Of a DNA stretch of 9,437 nucleotides, positions 1 through 6,328 are shown in pieces; the first letter of the stretch is position 1; the number at the start of each line of letters is the position of its first letter. The notes beneath the pieces were generated by a model that was given only the letters and a program-made list of their open reading frames with translations, ran no database searches and had not been told where the DNA came from. Origin of the DNA: an uncultured Acidimicrobiaceae bacterium (GTDB lineage: Bacteria; Actinomycetota; Acidimicrobiia; Acidimicrobiales; UBA8592); the NCBI GenBank assembly GCA_913031515.1, contig CAJWET010000052.1, forward strand, positions 1 through 9,437, in the 5' to 3' direction. A program made the position numbers and the translations under genes.

Positions 1-22
1 ATTATCGCAAAAAATTTCATTT

Positions 23-280
23 TTAAATTCTTCTTGTAAGTTTCCCAGTGAAGCCCTTATAGTTTCGCTTTTTATTCCAACTATTTGACCAGTCGGGGTG
101 ATGGTCGAGTTCTTCTGATATAGCTGCAACCTTAGTCATGAAACTAAATGCCTCAACGAAATTTGTGAATTCGAAAGCTCTACGAAGGTAATCTTCGTTG
201 GTTTCCCATTCGGGGGTACGCTCAGCATAGACCTTTATTTGCTCGGGCTCCAGAACGTGCAATCTGTCCCATTGGCCCAT
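23..280 (-). CDS. Pterin-4a-carbinolamine dehydratase, C-terminus apparently frameshifted
   Basis: The family dehydrates 4a-hydroxytetrahydropterin (pterin recycling) and in some proteins also acts as a transcription cofactor. Residues 31-69 carry the family signature: YLRRAFEF, NFVEAFSFMTKVA, then DHHPDWSNSWNK with the conserved His pair at 60-61. After residue 70 the frame gives a short, unrelated, basic tail (to residue 85) instead of the usual 20-25 residues of beta-strand ending in GGLTxxDF. Skipping one A of the five-A run (plus-strand T69-T73) opens a frame to the window edge that reads TIRAS then LGNLQEEF, vaguely like the expected end. So this is either a frameshifted gene, a sequencing indel, or a true short variant. 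Its ATG shares one base with the sufC stop (TGATG), so it is the last visible gene of the suf operon and probably translationally coupled. Family assignment is firm; the 3' end is uncertain. Confidence 0.8.
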   Translation of the reverse strand: MGQWDRLHVLEPEQIKVYAERTPEWETNEDYLRRAFEFTNFVEAFSFMTKVAAISEELDHHPDWSNSWNKKRNYKGFTGKLTRRI

Positions 281-1044
281 CAGCTAAGCCCTCCGAGAGC
301 CACGGAAGTTTCTGTCGACGGCATCCATTTTTCATATCCATCACTTTCCAATTCATCAGCTAACGAAGAGTCACCAGAGACAACGATTCGCCCTTCAACA
401 AATACATGCACTTGGTCCGGTTTAAGTTCTTCGAGAAGACGATTGTAATGAGTTATTACTAGAACACCTAACCCGTCTTCCTTCGTTAAGCGCTCAATAC
501 GATTGCTTACAACTCGTAAACCATCAATATCTAATCCCGAATCAAGTTCGTCGAGGATCGCTATTGATGGTTTTAGGGTAACTAATTGCAATGTCTCCAG
601 TCGCTTTTTTTCGCCTCCGGACATGTCAAGATTAACGCCTCTTAAAAGGTGGCCTGTAGGGATGCCAAGATATTCGGCTTCCTGTCTTACGTGGTGCAAA
701 TTTTCTTCGAAATCACCCTCTGGAGAAAGCAGTGAAGTTTCGAAGATACTAGAAGCAGGTACACCTTCGATCTCCACTGGGTATTGCAACACGAGAAACA
801 GGCCAAGCTGAGCCCTTTCCCAGGTTTGGAGTCCTGTCAGGTCTACACCATCTAGGGTAATTTCTCCTTGGGTAACGCTATATCCTGGGCGGCCCATAAG
901 AACATGAGAAAGCGTTGATTTCCCCGATCCATTAGGGCCCATTAGAGCATGGACTTCTCCTGAACGAACATTTAAGTTCACACCGTTGAGGATTTGAGTT
1001 GTAGGCGTTCGAGCATGCAGGTCCTTAATCTGGAGTTCTGTCAT
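280..1044 (-). CDS. sufC: SufC, Fe-S cluster assembly ATPase
   Basis: This is the cytosolic ABC-type ATPase that drives conformational change of the SufBD scaffold during Fe-S cluster assembly. All nucleotide-binding motifs are intact: Walker A GPNGSGKST (36-44), Q-loop in LQYPVEIEGV (Q87), signature SGGEKKR (142-148), Walker B IAILDE followed by the SufC hallmark LDSGLDID (161-174), and H-loop in ITHYNRLL (H199). The end, VHVFVEGRIVVSG then ELESDGYEKW, is also typical, and 254 residues is normal length. The start codon overlaps the stop of the Rieske gene by ATGA. There is only a weak Shine-Dalgarno sequence, which suggests translational coupling. No membrane segment is present, as expected for a soluble ATPase. 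Confidence 0.97.
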   Translation of the reverse strand: MTELQIKDLHARTPTTQILNGVNLNVRSGEVHALMGPNGSGKSTLSHVLMGRPGYSVTQGEITLDGVDLTGLQTWERAQLGLFLVLQYPVEIEGVPASSIFETSLLSPEGDFEENLHHVRQEAEYLGIPTGHLLRGVNLDMSGGEKKRLETLQLVTLKPSIAILDELDSGLDIDGLRVVSNRIERLTKEDGLGVLVITHYNRLLEELKPDQVHVFVEGRIVVSGDSSLADELESDGYEKWMPSTETSVALGGLS

Positions 1045-1400
1045 GAGTTTTCGCTTTCAGGCAAAAGGATGTAGATATTATTTCCGTCGGTTTCGACTGG
1101 AAATATCGGTACCGGTTGTGTGGCAGGAAGCGACACAGGGTTTCCATCACAAAGCGAGAACTGGGCCCCATGTTTCCAACACTCTATGGTGATTTCATTT
1201 GAATCTACATGGCCTTCTGACAAAGAATAGTTTGCATGACTACACATATCCCCTATCGCATATATTGTTTCTCCGATTCGGACTATTACTATCCTCTGAT
1301 CTTCTACATCAACTCGACGCGCTTCACCGTCTACAGCTTCATCAAGTGACAAGACTCGGACCTTCTTTTCTGGATGACGTTCTTCCGGTTCACTGCCCAT
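1041..1400 (-). CDS. Rieske [2Fe-2S] ferredoxin of the suf operon
   Basis: A small soluble Rieske-type protein of 119 residues. The two cluster-binding half-motifs are visible: C53-S-H55 and C74-W-K-H77, separated by 18 residues, inside a fold ending in PVPIFPVETDGNNIYI. Homologues are often named non-heme iron oxygenase ferredoxin subunit. A Rieske gene between sufD and sufC is a known arrangement in actinobacterial suf operons. Its role there is not settled; electron delivery for cluster assembly, or being a client, are both plausible. The start overlaps the end of sufD by 11 bp and has an AAGGG Shine-Dalgarno about 6 nt upstream. The stop overlaps the sufC start by 4 bp. No oxygenase large subunit is nearby, which argues against a dioxygenase role. 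Confidence 0.9.
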   Translation of the reverse strand: MGSEPEERHPEKKVRVLSLDEAVDGEARRVDVEDQRIVIVRIGETIYAIGDMCSHANYSLSEGHVDSNEITIECWKHGAQFSLCDGNPVSLPATQPVPIFPVETDGNNIYILLPESENS

Positions 1401-2619
1401 AAGTCGCCCTTGTGTCGAGTTTCTGGTTAAAAAGATCTGCTATCCAGCCATTTATTGCTTCTACTGGTAATGAAGATACTACTTCTTGGAGAAAGCCGCG
1501 AACGATAAGTTTCTCCGCATCCAAGGTAGGTACGCCTCTACTTTCAAGATAGAAGCGCTGGTCCTCATCAACGGGGCTGACGGTCGAAGCATGACTGCAT
1601 TTCACATCGTTATTTTCTATTTCAAGATTTGGCACTGACTCCGCCCAAGCACGATCACATAGCTTGAGAGTCCGGTTTGTCTGGAATGCATTAGTTCCAG
1701 AAGCTTCATTATGGACATGGATCAAACCGGTGTATATAGAGGTTGACTCATCATCAAGAATTCCTTTGAAGAGAAGGTCGCTTTGCGTATCACGAGCTAC
1801 ATGCTTTTGATGTGTTCGAAAATCTAGGACTTGATCACCATTGCCATGGTATATCGCAGAGACTTTACCTGAGGCTCCACGCCCATCAAGGCAACAATTT
1901 GTTTTCAAACGAGCATATGACCCTCCGATTGCAGCGATCGCACCATGAAAGTTTGCCTGTTGGCCTACGGATACGTCTAATGTTCCTAGCTGCCAAACAT
2001 TCGGACCGAGGTTCTGCACCTGCTGATAGTTGACGTTCGAGCCATTCCCAATCACAATCTTCGTTTCGGGGACAATCAAAGAATCAACTTCAGCATGGTG
2101 AAAGATCTCGACTATTTCAATCTCCGCACTTTCCTCAATTTCGATCCTGATCAAGGGAAAGCAAGCAGCGCTCTCTTTCTCCCAGCGATGATCAATTATA
2201 AGAGGAAGGTCTACTCGGGAACCTCGTGGCACCCTTATGAGAACCGGATCAGGGGAGAACGCCAAATTCATGGAACCTAACATGTCCGCTGGAGTTTCAA
2301 ACTCAATTGGCTCTTCAAGATCTGAAACCGAATGAACGTCATAGGTGTCTAGCTGATCATGCGATAGTAAATACCCATCAACGGTTGAAATTGTGTGAAA
2401 CCCATCGGATTTTTTCTTCGCGTCGTTAGGCATGATGAGTGGTTTTGACAGTACCGGAGTGAATCGACCGAGTTCCAATTTGTCTATAGGGCTATACCGC
2501 CATTCTTCTTCTTCACGGGAGGGATGGCTAAACCCGCTTGCACTAGTAGCAATTTCTGTTCGTAGTTTCCGTAGCCATTCATGGCCTCTGAGTTCTTGGA
2601 CTAATTCAGGGGTATACAC
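1390..2619 (-). CDS. sufD: SufD, Fe-S cluster scaffold subunit
   Basis: Subunit of the SufBC2D complex that builds Fe-S clusters in the cytosol. The N-terminus (REEEEWRYSPIDKLELGRFTPV, about residues 35-56) and the C-terminal core are typical. The core includes HQKHVARDTQSDLLFKG (270-286), TNAFQTNRTLKL, and DVKCSHASTVSPVDEDQRFYLESRG (338-362). C341 and H343 correspond to the CxH element of E. coli SufD, whose His contributes to nascent cluster binding at the SufB interface. The length of 409 residues is normal. Translation starts at GTG, supported by an AAGGA Shine-Dalgarno 6 nt upstream. It is the first gene of the sufD-Rieske-sufC-PCD unit. Unusually, sufB does not sit directly upstream: an oppositely oriented HAD gene separates them. 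Confidence 0.95.
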   Translation of the reverse strand: MYTPELVQELRGHEWLRKLRTEIATSASGFSHPSREEEEWRYSPIDKLELGRFTPVLSKPLIMPNDAKKKSDGFHTISTVDGYLLSHDQLDTYDVHSVSDLEEPIEFETPADMLGSMNLAFSPDPVLIRVPRGSRVDLPLIIDHRWEKESAACFPLIRIEIEESAEIEIVEIFHHAEVDSLIVPETKIVIGNGSNVNYQQVQNLGPNVWQLGTLDVSVGQQANFHGAIAAIGGSYARLKTNCCLDGRGASGKVSAIYHGNGDQVLDFRTHQKHVARDTQSDLLFKGILDDESTSIYTGLIHVHNEASGTNAFQTNRTLKLCDRAWAESVPNLEIENNDVKCSHASTVSPVDEDQRFYLESRGVPTLDAEKLIVRGFLQEVVSSLPVEAINGWIADLFNQKLDTRATYGQ

Positions 2620-2624
2620 AGTTG

Positions 2625-2630
2625 TTCCTT
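2625..2630 (-). promoter_or_regulatory. Shine-Dalgarno fixing the GTG start of sufD
   Basis: On the minus strand AAGGAA precedes the GTG at 2619 with about 6 nt between AAGGA and the start codon. No in-frame ATG near this position has a better site, so the GTG is the likely start. Confidence 0.65.
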
Positions 2631-2650
2631 AGCTGTCATGCCGCTTTCCA

Positions 2651-2690
2651 ACTACGAGCGATCATGATGCTTTTATACTATCGCCGTAGT
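2651..2690. repeat. Imperfect 11-bp inverted repeat between sufD and the HAD gene
   Basis: The left arm ACTACGAGCGAT (2651-2662) is complementary to the right arm ATCGCCGTAGT (2680-2690), with one unpaired A. The 17-nt spacer contains the TATAAA -10 candidate of sufD. It could be an operator flanking the promoter or an RNA hairpin. There is no T-tract, so it is not a classical intrinsic terminator. Confidence 0.6.
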
Positions 2691-2700
2691 GGTAAACCAC
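2672..2700 (-). promoter_or_regulatory. Candidate sufD promoter overlapping a short palindrome
   Basis: Reading the minus strand, TATAAA (2677-2672) could be a -10 box. A poor -35 (TGGTTT, 2699-2694, 16 bp spacer) lies inside the palindromic GTGGT-AA-ACCAC (2689-2700). The implied transcript would start near 2665, leaving about a 45 nt leader before the GTG. The weak -35 overlapping an inverted repeat would fit a regulated promoter. This is a pattern match only. Confidence 0.35.
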
Positions 2701-2730
2701 CTTCTCCCATGGAGAGCGATTTCCCTAATT

Positions 2731-2750
2731 CTCAACTTCAAAAAGTTGAG
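2731..2750. repeat. Perfect 8-bp inverted repeat upstream of the HAD gene
   Basis: CTCAACTT (2731-2738) and AAGTTGAG (2743-2750) are exact reverse complements around a 4-nt CAAA centre. It sits 36 bp before the HAD start. Its right arm overlaps a TTGAGA that could serve as a -35, though the distance to TATTCT (2774-2779) is longer than usual at 22 bp. It lacks a following T-run, so an operator is more likely than a terminator. Confidence 0.6.
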
Positions 2751-2785
2751 AGGCTCTACCTGTCGTCTTCCGCTATTCTGGGGGA

Positions 2786-3580
2786 ATGCTGCCCATGGTT
2801 TGTATAGATGTGGATGGAACTCTAGTGGGGTCTTCTGGATCTCCCACAAAAAGAGTCTTGGCCGCTATTAATGAATCTGTCGCTAGAGGCCAAAGACTTG
2901 TCTTGACAACAGCTCGTGGTGCTATGGGGCCGACAATCGAATACGCAAAAACTCTGAACGCTAACGGATGGCATATTTTTCACGCAGGAGCAGCACTAAT
3001 CAACACTGGGGGTGAGGCAACTCGGGAGTATCCTATTCCCAGTGACATCCTTAAAACATGTACAAGGGTGGCAATGGAACGCGATTGGGCACTTGAGCTC
3101 TACTGGGAGAGCAACTACCGCGCTTTTCGTCATAGTGATTTCACTAGGCATCATGCTGAGATGCTCGGAATCGAACTACGAGTAGGAGGTCCAACTGACG
3201 TTGAAGGACATATTGTCCGTCTTCAGTTTGTTGTTCCAGAAACTTCTCTTCCTGATGTTAAAGAAGCCTTAGACGGTACAGGTACTCTCAGATCAGCTAC
3301 TTCTCCTGCGATGGCTGGAGCTTGTTTTGTTTCAATAACGCAATTAGGTATCACCAAAGGAAAAGCGATAATGGAAATATCTTCAATGCTAGGTCTTCAC
3401 CTTTCGGATGTAATGATGGTAGGTGACGGCCACAATGATCTTGATGCACTCCGAGTGGTAGGGCACGGAGTCGCTATGGGGAACGCTGAACAAGAAGTGC
3501 TTGATGAGGCGCGATACATTGTTGACATGGTCGATAGCGACGGCCTTGCGGAAGCTTTAGAACTCTCATGGGATTTGTAA
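2786..3580 (+). CDS. Cof-type HAD-superfamily phosphatase
   Basis: A soluble haloacid-dehalogenase-fold hydrolase, probably acting on sugar phosphates or other small phosphorylated metabolites; the substrate cannot be told from sequence. Motif I is DVDGT (nucleophile D8, acid/base D10), motif II is the TT at 41-42, motif III is the Lys in TKGKA (K191), and motif IV is GDGHNDLD (D214, D218). A large C2-type cap lies between about residues 80 and 185. The sequence GHGVAMGNAEQEV is typical of the Cof/YbiV group. Length 264 is normal. The start could be the ATG at 2786, or the ATG at 2795, which has GGGGGA 9 nt upstream. TATTCT at 2774-2779 would instead make the 2786 start leaderless. It lies antisense between sufB and sufD, divergent from sufD and ending 22 bp from the end of sufB, so it looks like an insertion into an ancestral suf operon. 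Confidence 0.9.
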   Translation: MLPMVCIDVDGTLVGSSGSPTKRVLAAINESVARGQRLVLTTARGAMGPTIEYAKTLNANGWHIFHAGAALINTGGEATREYPIPSDILKTCTRVAMERDWALELYWESNYRAFRHSDFTRHHAEMLGIELRVGGPTDVEGHIVRLQFVVPETSLPDVKEALDGTGTLRSATSPAMAGACFVSITQLGITKGKAIMEISSMLGLHLSDVMMVGDGHNDLDALRVVGHGVAMGNAEQEVLDEARYIVDMVDSDGLAEALELSWDL

Positions 3581-3602
3581 GACTTTAGATGCCTATAGGG
3601 GA

Positions 3603-5006
3603 CTAGCCCACTGAGCCTTCCATTTGAAGCTCAATAAGCCGACTCCATTCAACTGCGTATTCCATTGGCAAGGTTCGAGTAACTGGTTCAATGAAACCGT
3701 TTACAATCATGCCCGTCGCCTGTTCTTCGGTAAGACCCCGACTCGTTAGGTAGAAAAGTTGTTCATCCGCAACTTTTGACACGGTTGCTTCGTGGCCGAC
3801 CACAGCGTCTTCTGATCCTATCTCCATATATGGGTATGTATCACTTACAGAATCTTCGTCGAGGATAAGTGCATCGCATTGCACATGGCTTTTACATCCA
3901 TACGCTCCTTCTTCCACCCTAACGAGACCCCGATAGCTAGACCGTCCTCCATTTTTTGAAATAGATTTTGAAACAACTTTCGAAGTGGTCTCAGGAGCAG
4001 CATGAGTCATTTTTGCTCCAGCATCCTGGTGCTGTCCTGCACCGGCATAGGCAACAGACAGCACTTCGCCTGAGGCTTTCGGACCAACCATAACAACCGC
4101 GGGGTATTTCATCGTCAAGCGACTTCCGATATTCCCATCGATCCATTCCATATGCCCCTCTGCTTCCACACGAGCGCGTTTGGTAACTAGGTTAAATACG
4201 TTGTTGGACCAGTTCTGAATCGTGGTGTATGTCACGCGTGCAGATTCTTTAACGATTATCTCTACGACTGCGGAGTGAAGGGAATCGGTACTGTAGACAG
4301 GTGCTGAGCAGCCCTCAATGTAATGAACTTTTGATCCCTTGTCAGCAATGATGAGAGTTCTCTCAAACTGTCCCATATTCTCAGCATTAATTCGGAAGTA
4401 CGCTTGTAACGGCATCTCGACTTCAACACCCTCTGGAACATAAATGAACGAACCTCCAGACCAGACTGCAGAATTAAGTGCTGAGAACTTGTTATCGTTT
4501 GGTGGAATAATTTTTCCGAAGTAAGCCCGAACAATTTCAGGGTGTTCACGTAAAGCCGTATCCATATCACAAAAAATAACACCTTGGGCTTCTAAGTCCT
4601 CACGGTTTTTATGGTAAACAACTTCTGACTCATATTGTGCAGTAACTCCTGCAAGGTACTTTCTTTCTGCTTCGGGTATACCGAGTTTCTCATATGTATC
4701 TTTGATGGCTTGGGGAACATCTTCCCATTCATCTACTACGTTTTCGCTGGGCTTAATGTAGTAATAGATGTCATCAAAGTAGATTTCTGACATATCTCCA
4801 CCCCAATGGGGCATCGGCCGGTTCTGAAAGTGCCTAAGAGATTTCAGGCGGAAATCGCGCATCCAATTTGGCTCGCCCTTCATCCACGAGATTTCTTTTA
4901 CGAGATTCTCTGTTAACCCTTTCTTGGGTTTGAAAACATAATCCTCAGCATCGCTCCAGCCCAGCTGGTATTTACTCAGGTCTAATTCTGTATTAGTTGC
5001 CGACAT
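3603..5006 (-). CDS. sufB: SufB, Fe-S cluster scaffold subunit
   Basis: Core scaffold subunit that receives sulfur and assembles [Fe-S] clusters with SufC and SufD. The N-terminal region (PNWMRDFRLKSLRHF, then PMPHWGG) and the beta-helix core are typical. C233 in YIEGCSAP matches the position of the persulfide-accepting Cys of E. coli SufB. C377 in SHVQCDALIL, and the HEATVSK segment with H405-E406, match the cluster-interface Cys and Glu. The SYRGLVRVEEGAYGCKSHVQCD and ADEQLFYLTSRG segments are highly conserved in the family. The length, 467 residues, is normal. It is transcribed apart from the rest of the operon because the HAD gene follows it on the other strand. A weak GGAAG lies 12 nt before the ATG. 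Confidence 0.97.
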   Translation of the reverse strand: MSATNTELDLSKYQLGWSDAEDYVFKPKKGLTENLVKEISWMKGEPNWMRDFRLKSLRHFQNRPMPHWGGDMSEIYFDDIYYYIKPSENVVDEWEDVPQAIKDTYEKLGIPEAERKYLAGVTAQYESEVVYHKNREDLEAQGVIFCDMDTALREHPEIVRAYFGKIIPPNDNKFSALNSAVWSGGSFIYVPEGVEVEMPLQAYFRINAENMGQFERTLIIADKGSKVHYIEGCSAPVYSTDSLHSAVVEIIVKESARVTYTTIQNWSNNVFNLVTKRARVEAEGHMEWIDGNIGSRLTMKYPAVVMVGPKASGEVLSVAYAGAGQHQDAGAKMTHAAPETTSKVVSKSISKNGGRSSYRGLVRVEEGAYGCKSHVQCDALILDEDSVSDTYPYMEIGSEDAVVGHEATVSKVADEQLFYLTSRGLTEEQATGMIVNGFIEPVTRTLPMEYAVEWSRLIELQMEGSVG

Positions 5007-5035
5007 ATAACCGTCTTACTTCCAAAAATTTCTAC

Positions 5036-5065
5036 TATATGGATAGTAACAAATATTGGGGTCAA
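5036..5065 (-). promoter_or_regulatory. Candidate sufB promoter
   Basis: On the minus strand TTGACC (5065-5060) and CATATA (5041-5036) are 18 bp apart, which would start the transcript about 23 nt before the sufB ATG. The preceding gene ends at 5109, so this 102-bp gap is a natural place for the promoter. No clear palindromic operator is visible in it. Confidence 0.5.
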
Positions 5066-5108
5066 TTCGGACGGAAAAGAATAAAATCAAAGCTTTATGG
5101 AGACTCAC

Positions 5109-5627
5109 CTAGCCAATACGGCGTAAATCTTTCCGAAACCATTTCCCTCGGTTGACATAAGACTCAACCCCAAGAGATATCTCATCTTGATTTGCCATAT
5201 TTTCGCGGATCTTTGCAGGGATACCAACCGCCAATGCTCCCGGTGGAACAACGGTTCCCCCAGTTACGACAGCGTTTGCTCCAACAAGGGCTCCTTGCTG
5301 AACTTCAGCGTTGTGAAGGACAACTGAAGCCGTGCCAATAAGCGCTCCATCGAGGACTCGGCAACCTTCAAGGTGGGCAAGATGGCCGATGGTACAGTCA
5401 TCTCCAACGACGGTTGGATAAATCAGCGTAGTATGGAGCACAGCGCCATCTTGAATGTTGCTGCGTTCCCCTATGATGATTTCCCCGTCATCCCCTCTGA
5501 GTACGGCGCATGGCCAGACAGATGACTCCGAACCAATAGTTACCTCTCCGATGATCACGGCCTCAGGATGAATATAAGCATCACTGGCGATATTGGGTTC
5601 TTTGTCTCCCAAAGCATATATAGGCAT
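5109..5627 (-). CDS. Gamma-carbonic-anhydrase-like hexapeptide-repeat protein
   Basis: A left-handed beta-helix protein of 172 residues related to gamma carbonic anhydrases (CaiE/PaaY/YrdA group). Hexapeptide repeats run from about residue 18 to 125 (for example IHPEAVIIGEVTIG, GALIGTASVVLH, GALVGANAVV), with SSVWPCAVLRGD and NIQDGAVLH (H65) as family blocks. The second metal ligand is H82 in TIGH. The third His, expected in LHGC, is replaced by Glu (E87 in AHLEGC), with H85 two residues earlier. To my recollection this HLEGC form recurs in actinobacterial homologues, so carbonic anhydrase activity is not assured. The start at 5627 is chosen because GGAG lies 7 nt upstream and the family begins here. 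A longer in-frame extension to 5756 would overlap the flavin reductase out of frame. Only one base separates it from the reductase stop. Confidence 0.85.
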   Translation of the reverse strand: MPIYALGDKEPNIASDAYIHPEAVIIGEVTIGSESSVWPCAVLRGDDGEIIIGERSNIQDGAVLHTTLIYPTVVGDDCTIGHLAHLEGCRVLDGALIGTASVVLHNAEVQQGALVGANAVVTGGTVVPPGALAVGIPAKIRENMANQDEISLGVESYVNRGKWFRKDLRRIG

Positions 5628-5628
5628 A

Positions 5629-6129
5629 CTATTTCTCCGGAAATGAGTTGAAAGACCCGTAGGCCCCGCCGAGGAAAAGAAGAGGCTGCGCTTCGGACTT
5701 CCCCATACCCATTCCCTCAACTGCTCCAACAACAATAAAATGATCACCTGCTTCATGTGTGTCTTGTATAGAACAATCTATCCAAGCAACACACCCGGTG
5801 ATTATTGGAGACCCTGTTGGACCTGGGACCCAATCAATAGCGTCAAAGGGATCTACTTCTTTATTAAAGAAACTGTTACTGACATCGAGCTGGTCTTCGC
5901 CCAAGACATTTACGCAGTAATTTCCCGTGGAGCTAATCCGCTTCCAAGTTCCCGATTCTTTTCCAGGTAGAAATTGAACTAAGGGAGGGTTAAGAGACAC
6001 GGACCCAAAGGAGCCAATAACCATTGCAAATGGCCCATCGTGATCTGCCGCGCTAACGAGCGTAACCCCAGTGGGGTAACGTCCTAATACGCTACGAAAG
6101 GTAGTTCCATCAACCTGTTCGTCACTCAT
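5629..6129 (-). CDS. Flavin reductase-like FMN-binding protein
   Basis: A protein of the flavin reductase/HpaC-like split-barrel family, which binds FMN and reduces it with NAD(P)H, often for a partner monooxygenase. Family blocks are visible: FRSVLGRYPTGVTLVSA near the N-terminus, IGSFGSVSLNPPLVQFLPG, SGTWKRISSTGNYCVNVLGEDQ, and GDHFIVVGAVEG near the end. From the chosen ATG it has 166 residues, a normal length. An upstream in-frame ATG at 6162 would add 11 residues (MKEVSQHGGRG). The internal start is preferred because GGAGGA lies 6 nt before it. No monooxygenase is encoded next to it, so the electron acceptor is unknown. It is followed at once by the hexapeptide protein, with which it forms a two-gene unit. 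Confidence 0.87.
   Translation of the reverse strand: MSDEQVDGTTFRSVLGRYPTGVTLVSAADHDGPFAMVIGSFGSVSLNPPLVQFLPGKESGTWKRISSTGNYCVNVLGEDQLDVSNSFFNKEVDPFDAIDWVPGPTGSPIITGCVAWIDCSIQDTHEAGDHFIVVGAVEGMGMGKSEAQPLLFLGGAYGSFNSFPEK
5635..5638 (-). promoter_or_regulatory. Shine-Dalgarno for the hexapeptide protein, inside the flavin reductase end
   Basis: GGAG lies 7 nt before the ATG at 5627 and within the last codons of the flavin reductase gene. It supports the short start and translational coupling of the pair. Confidence 0.65.
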
Positions 6130-6135
6130 TCCTCT

Positions 6136-6141
6136 TCCTCC
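6136..6141 (-). promoter_or_regulatory. Shine-Dalgarno deciding the flavin reductase start
   Basis: GGAGGA on the minus strand lies 6 nt before the ATG at 6129. The alternative ATG at 6162 has AAGGAG 12 nt away, a less favourable spacing. Confidence 0.6.
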
Positions 6142-6233
6142 GTGCTGGGACACCTCTTTCATTAATAAACGATACTCCTTTCATCGCCGGCTGTGATGTT
6201 TGAAGAGTTTTTACTAATAGGATTTCCTCAACG

Positions 6234-6302
6234 CCTGAAAGATGGGATGAATCTTCAGGGGATGAATCAAAGTTCGCATTTTCCTTGAGTTTCCCTGAAA
6301 GA
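6234..6302. repeat. Cluster of short direct and inverted repeats in a divergent promoter region
   Basis: GGGATGAATC occurs at 6244-6253 and again at 6259-6268. CCTGAAAGA occurs at 6234-6242 and 6294-6302. The first CCTGAAaGAT (6234-6243) also pairs with ATCTTCAGG (6251-6259), giving a 9-bp stem with one bulged A and a 7-nt loop. All lie between the divergent flavin reductase and thioredoxin-fusion genes, where regulator sites would be expected. No protein binding can be inferred from sequence alone. The whole 198-bp gap (6130-6327) has no other gene visible. Confidence 0.45.
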
Positions 6303-6311
6303 ATCGCCCAA

Positions 6312-6328
6312 TGCTAGTATCTCGTGGA
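6312..6328 (+). promoter_or_regulatory. Extended -10 promoter, probably giving a leaderless mRNA
   Basis: TGCTAGTAT (6312-6320) fits an extended -10 element (TGn followed by TAGTAT). Seven bases separate it from the ATG at 6328, so transcription would begin at or next to the start codon. This matches the absence of any Shine-Dalgarno before this gene. Leaderless transcripts are common in Actinomycetota. Confidence 0.55.

Noticed and set aside
503..811. 102-residue plus-strand frame inside sufC
   Set aside because: Antisense shadow of the ABC ATPase motifs; no independent support.
2731..2750. Intrinsic terminator
   Set aside because: The perfect inverted repeat is not followed by a T-tract on either strand and lies between two divergent gene starts.
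5628..5756. N-terminal extension of the hexapeptide protein by 43 residues (start at 5756)
   Set aside because: It would overlap the flavin reductase in another frame, has no family similarity, and a good Shine-Dalgarno supports the start at 5627.
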